Source: Odiellus spinosus (Eukaryota > Arthropoda > Arachnida > Opiliones > Phalangiidae). Taken from it: DNA of 64,000 bases. Position 1 is the first letter of the stretch. Each line of letters begins with the position of its first letter. The notes under the pieces were generated by a model that was given only the letters and a program-made list of their open reading frames with translations, made no database searches and was not told the DNA's origin. A program made the translations under genes and the position numbers. The stretch is from positions 879,770 through 943,769 of the forward strand of contig CAWUCO010000283.1 in assembly GCA_963920705.1 (NCBI GenBank). Direction: 5' to 3'. Positions 60,886 to 64,000 of this stretch are shown here, in pieces.

Positions 60886-62504
60886 GTATCACTTTAATTT
60901 TAGAGTATAAAGGCCTGCTAATGAATCTTTCAGTTTTGAATTTTATAGCAATATTCCAGATTGATTTTCAAACCAATAATAAAGTTAATGACGAATAAAC
61001 ATTAAAAATAAGCAATTAATTTGCTCTTTTGGTTAGTTAGTGGTTTTTGAACTTAGAGCTTTTACAGAATAGTTTGGTGGTAAACAGTTCTTTGTTAATC
61101 TAATATTCCAATTGATCTATATCAAAATACATTGGAAAAATAATGAGAAAAGGTTTACTCTCAAATTGGCAAAATTATTAAAACTTTATAAGAAAATACA
61201 TAATAGCTGTAGAGCCTTGAGGAGAAATTTGGCTTTTTATCGTTGTTGCTAATGCGGGAAATAATTTTCTACTTTAGTTAATTTTTTACGTACTCTTTTT
61301 AAAAACAACATTCTAAATCATTTGATTACGTAATTGGACCAAGATAACAAAAAATATGAAGAGACCTATTTTGTGAACAGCAATAACTATTCTTGTAATT
61401 CGAAATGAATTATTACCAATTTTATTGGCCAAATTTACTTTCGTGCACATGACAATCTTTATTTATAAAGGCGTATTCTGTAATATTATAATTTGTTTAT
61501 ATCTTAAGATTACATACCTTTATTACTATGCCTAGCCACTTTTAATAAAATTCGGAGAAAGATAGTAAAGATTCAGGAACTCTATGGTCAAAATTTTAAA
61601 ATTTTCCAAAACAATTTATAAGCCAAACAAATTTTTGAACTTTGAAGAAATCCTGGCACCCGCCAAAGACTCTATGGGAATAAATTAGCAGTATAATTAA
61701 TTAAATTATATTTAAATAAACATTAAAATACTTAAAATTACTTGAAATAAGTAAAAACATTTTGATTTTCACGCTAATCAGCCTCGGCCTTCGTAAACCA
61801 AACTCCGGCGAAGGCTGCCGCGGCCGCGCGGAAACTCGGAGGCGGAAGTCGGCTAAGGCCCTACCGTCTAAGTTTCAAGGTTTTAGAACATGGCCTACAT
61901 TTTAATAATCCTCACCAGTGACAACCATTCATTCAAAAGATTCTGAAAAAATTTTTTGATTAGTATTTATATTGTTAATTAATAGTTTTAAACATAATTT
62001 AGAAACTTACAAACAATTCGAATTTCATTCGTGGTATCGTAGCCGCGTAATAAGAGCGCCGCCGCCGCTGCAAGACCGATTTCAAAAGAAAAACTTAAAA
62101 CGGAAAGAGAGAAACAGCCGGTACAGCTGAGCTACCAAGACAGACGCGAGAGAAAATGGACTGTTTAGCGAGACGCATTAGCAGGCTACCCTTTTCATTA
62201 TGTTGTATGTCCAATTGAAGCCCCAGTCTAAGTTTTTGTACACACGTGACACATTTTATCCAATCATGGGACTTAGATGAAAAGGTCCATTTTTCAAATA
62301 TTTTTCAAATTTACAAAAAAATTACTACATCTAGCGGTTGAAATCGTAACTAAATCGAGCAGACACTCGCTTTAACCATTCCTTAAAATTTGACACAACA
62401 CTAGCTCAGTCTTGGATTATATCTCATCAAGAGGGTACTATAATATCTTGCCATTGTACATGCATCGCGGGCTTAGGAGAAGTCTGTTCTCACGTTAGCA
62501 CCAT
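60886..62504. other. No gene recognised; short GC-rich patch
   Basis: AT-rich, except 61785-61860 and 62035-62065, which are rich in CGGCGAAGGCTGCCGCGGCC and GCGCCGCCGCCGCTGC. I cannot assign these. No ORF with recognisable motifs. Confidence 0.45.
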
Positions 62505-64000
62505 TTTTTAGCTAGACCCTATACTTGTATAGGTTCTAGCTAGTGTTTTGAGTCGTGCTGGTAGTCTGAAGTCTGAAGTCGGTGTCCCAGAAATGACGAA
62601 AAACGTCATCGTATCGAAAAAACATTCGTTTCTTATCCACCAGACGTCACGGCGTGATGTCCCAGACAAATTTAAAATATATATATTTTTTTAAGATATC
62701 GATTTTTCCACCAAGTGGTTTCCCGAATTTCCGAAAAACCGCGTCGCACTCGAAGCTTCATAACTTTACGATTGAGTTTTAGACGCTCATCCTCGTTACC
62801 AATACAGAAAACAAGTCGTTGTTAATAAAGAGTCGTCGCGAACGAAATAAAAGGTAGCTTATGAAGGTTTCGGTTCTAGTCTGTCAGTAATGAAAACTCA
62901 AAAACAACAAACAAGTCGTCGCGAACGAGATAATAAGGGAGCTTATGCGTGTTGGGTTTGAGTATGCCAGAAATAAAATATTTGATTTGAAAAAGATGAT
63001 TTGAAAAAGATGATTTGAAAAACATGATTTGAAAAACATGATTTGAAAAACATGATTTGAAAAACATGATTTGAAAAACATGATTTGAAAAACATGATTT
63101 GAAAAACATGATTTGAAAAACATGATTTGAAAAACATGATTTGAAAAACATGATTTGAAAAACATGATTTGAAAAACATGATTTGAAAAACATGATTTGA
63201 AAAACATGATTTGAAAAACATGATTTGAAAAACATGATTTGAAAAACATGATTTGAAAAACATGATTTGAAAAACATGATTTGAAAAACATGATTTGAAA
63301 AACATGATTTGAAAAACATGATTTGAAAAACATGATTTGAAAAACATGATTTGAAAAACATGATTTGAAAAACATGATTTGAAAAACATGATTTGAAAAA
63401 CATGATTTGAAAAACATGATTTGAAAAACATGATTTGAAAAACATGATTGGAAAAACATGATTGGAAAAACATGATTGGAAAAACATGATTGGAAAAACA
63501 TGATTGGAAAAACATGATTGGAAAAACATGATTGGAAAAACATGATTGGAAAAACATGATTGGAAAAACATGATTGGAAAAACATGATTGGAAAAACATG
63601 ATTGGAAAAACATGATTGGAAAAACATGATTGGAAAAACATGATTGGAAAAACATGATTGGAAAAACATGATTGGAAAAACATGATTGGAAAAACATGAT
63701 TGGAAAAACATGATTGGAAAAACATGATTGGAAAAACATGATTGGAAAAACATGATTGGAAAAACATGATTGGAAAAACATGATTGGAAAAACATGATTG
63801 GAAAAACATGATTGGAAAAACATGATTGGAAAAACATGATTGGAAAAACATGATTGGAAAAACATGATTGGAAAAACATGATTGGAAAAACATGATTGGA
63901 AAAACATGATTGGAAAAACATGATTGGAAAAACATGATTGGAAAAACATGATTGGAAAAACATGATTGGAAAAACATGATTGGAAAAACATGATTGGAAA
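62505..64000 (-). mobile_element. Satellite-bearing element, copy C (runs off the window)
   Basis: Reverse orientation: stem-loop TTTTTAGCTAGACCC / GGTTCTAGCTAGTG at 62505-62545, then GTGTCCCAGAAATGACGAAA, ACGTCATCGTATCG, TTCGTTTCTTATCCACCAGA (the inverse of 38640-38720 in copy B), CTGTCAGTAATGAAAA, AAGGGAGCTTATG, and a 14-bp array to the edge. Its other end lies beyond 64000. Confidence 0.7.
62985..64000. repeat. 14-bp tandem array, about 72 copies to the window edge
   Basis: Unit GAAAAACATGATTT up to about 63437, then GAAAAACATGATTG without exception to 64000. Three overlapping minus-strand ORFs of 344-371 codons arise from it because the unit has no stop in those frames; they are not genes. 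Confidence 0.97.

Noticed and set aside
60292-60910. Two ORFs of about 200 codons with NRESFSR and PEIAKVF repeats
   Set aside because: Products of a 21-bp minisatellite; one long frame switches register where the unit changes from 20 to 21 bp.
62876-63991. Three overlapping ORFs of 344-371 codons on the minus strand
   Set aside because: They are translations of the 14-bp satellite; all three frames repeat the same peptide unit and lack any domain.

Overview
This is invertebrate animal DNA, most likely arthropod. The evidence is introns with GT-AG splice sites, a spliced DEG/ENaC ion-channel gene, a bsh/BSX-type homeobox fragment, and a dense mix of animal transposons in AT-rich sequence. 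I cannot name the species. There is one 200-base assembly gap at 5870-6069. Nothing looks bacterial or viral.

The main host gene lies on the + strand from 6780 to 18304. No long ORF shows it because it is cut into at least 12 short exons, but splice sites, phases and family motifs allow it to be followed from the first membrane segment to the second membrane segment and stop codon. It encodes a degenerin/epithelial sodium channel subunit; its first exon(s) are not found. The sequence carries an in-frame TGA in exon 3 and an apparent extra base in exon 6, so it is a pseudogene, a damaged allele or an assembly with errors. Its introns hold a 2.1-kb satellite of 29-bp units, several MITEs, a foldback element and a satellite-bearing element.

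Layout: 1-1640, a CR1/L2-like LINE on the minus strand (ORF1 with PHD finger, start of ORF2). 1.7-6.7 kb, minisatellite, dispersed repeats, a foldback element and the gap. 6.8-18.3 kb, the channel gene. 18.3-25.6 kb, tandem arrays and nested non-coding elements. 25.65-33.2 kb, two Tx1/L1-superclade-like LINEs head to tail on the minus strand, both broken and lacking 3' ends. 33.5-34.7 kb, a DD41D mariner-type element. 34.8-37.6 kb, foldback element and tandem repeats. 37.6-37.8 kb, a broken homeobox exon touching a satellite-bearing element (37.8-38.8 kb). 38.8-49.9 kb, inverted-repeat elements, a SINE and arrays. 50.0-54.6 kb, an ISL2EU-like transposon arranged as a palindrome with 1.69-kb arms. 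55-62.5 kb, foldbacks, a 21-bp array and mostly featureless DNA. 62.5 kb to the end, a fourth satellite-bearing element with a 14-bp array running off the window.

The most unusual content is a family of at least four elements (about 9.99-11.39, 21.33-22.35, 37.81-38.77 and 62.5-64+ kb). They share one end motif and a stem-loop at the other end, but carry different tandem arrays between. The layout resembles Helentron-associated (DINE/INE-like) elements; that classification is inference. Most coding capacity here belongs to transposons acting independently; there is no operon-like cooperation.
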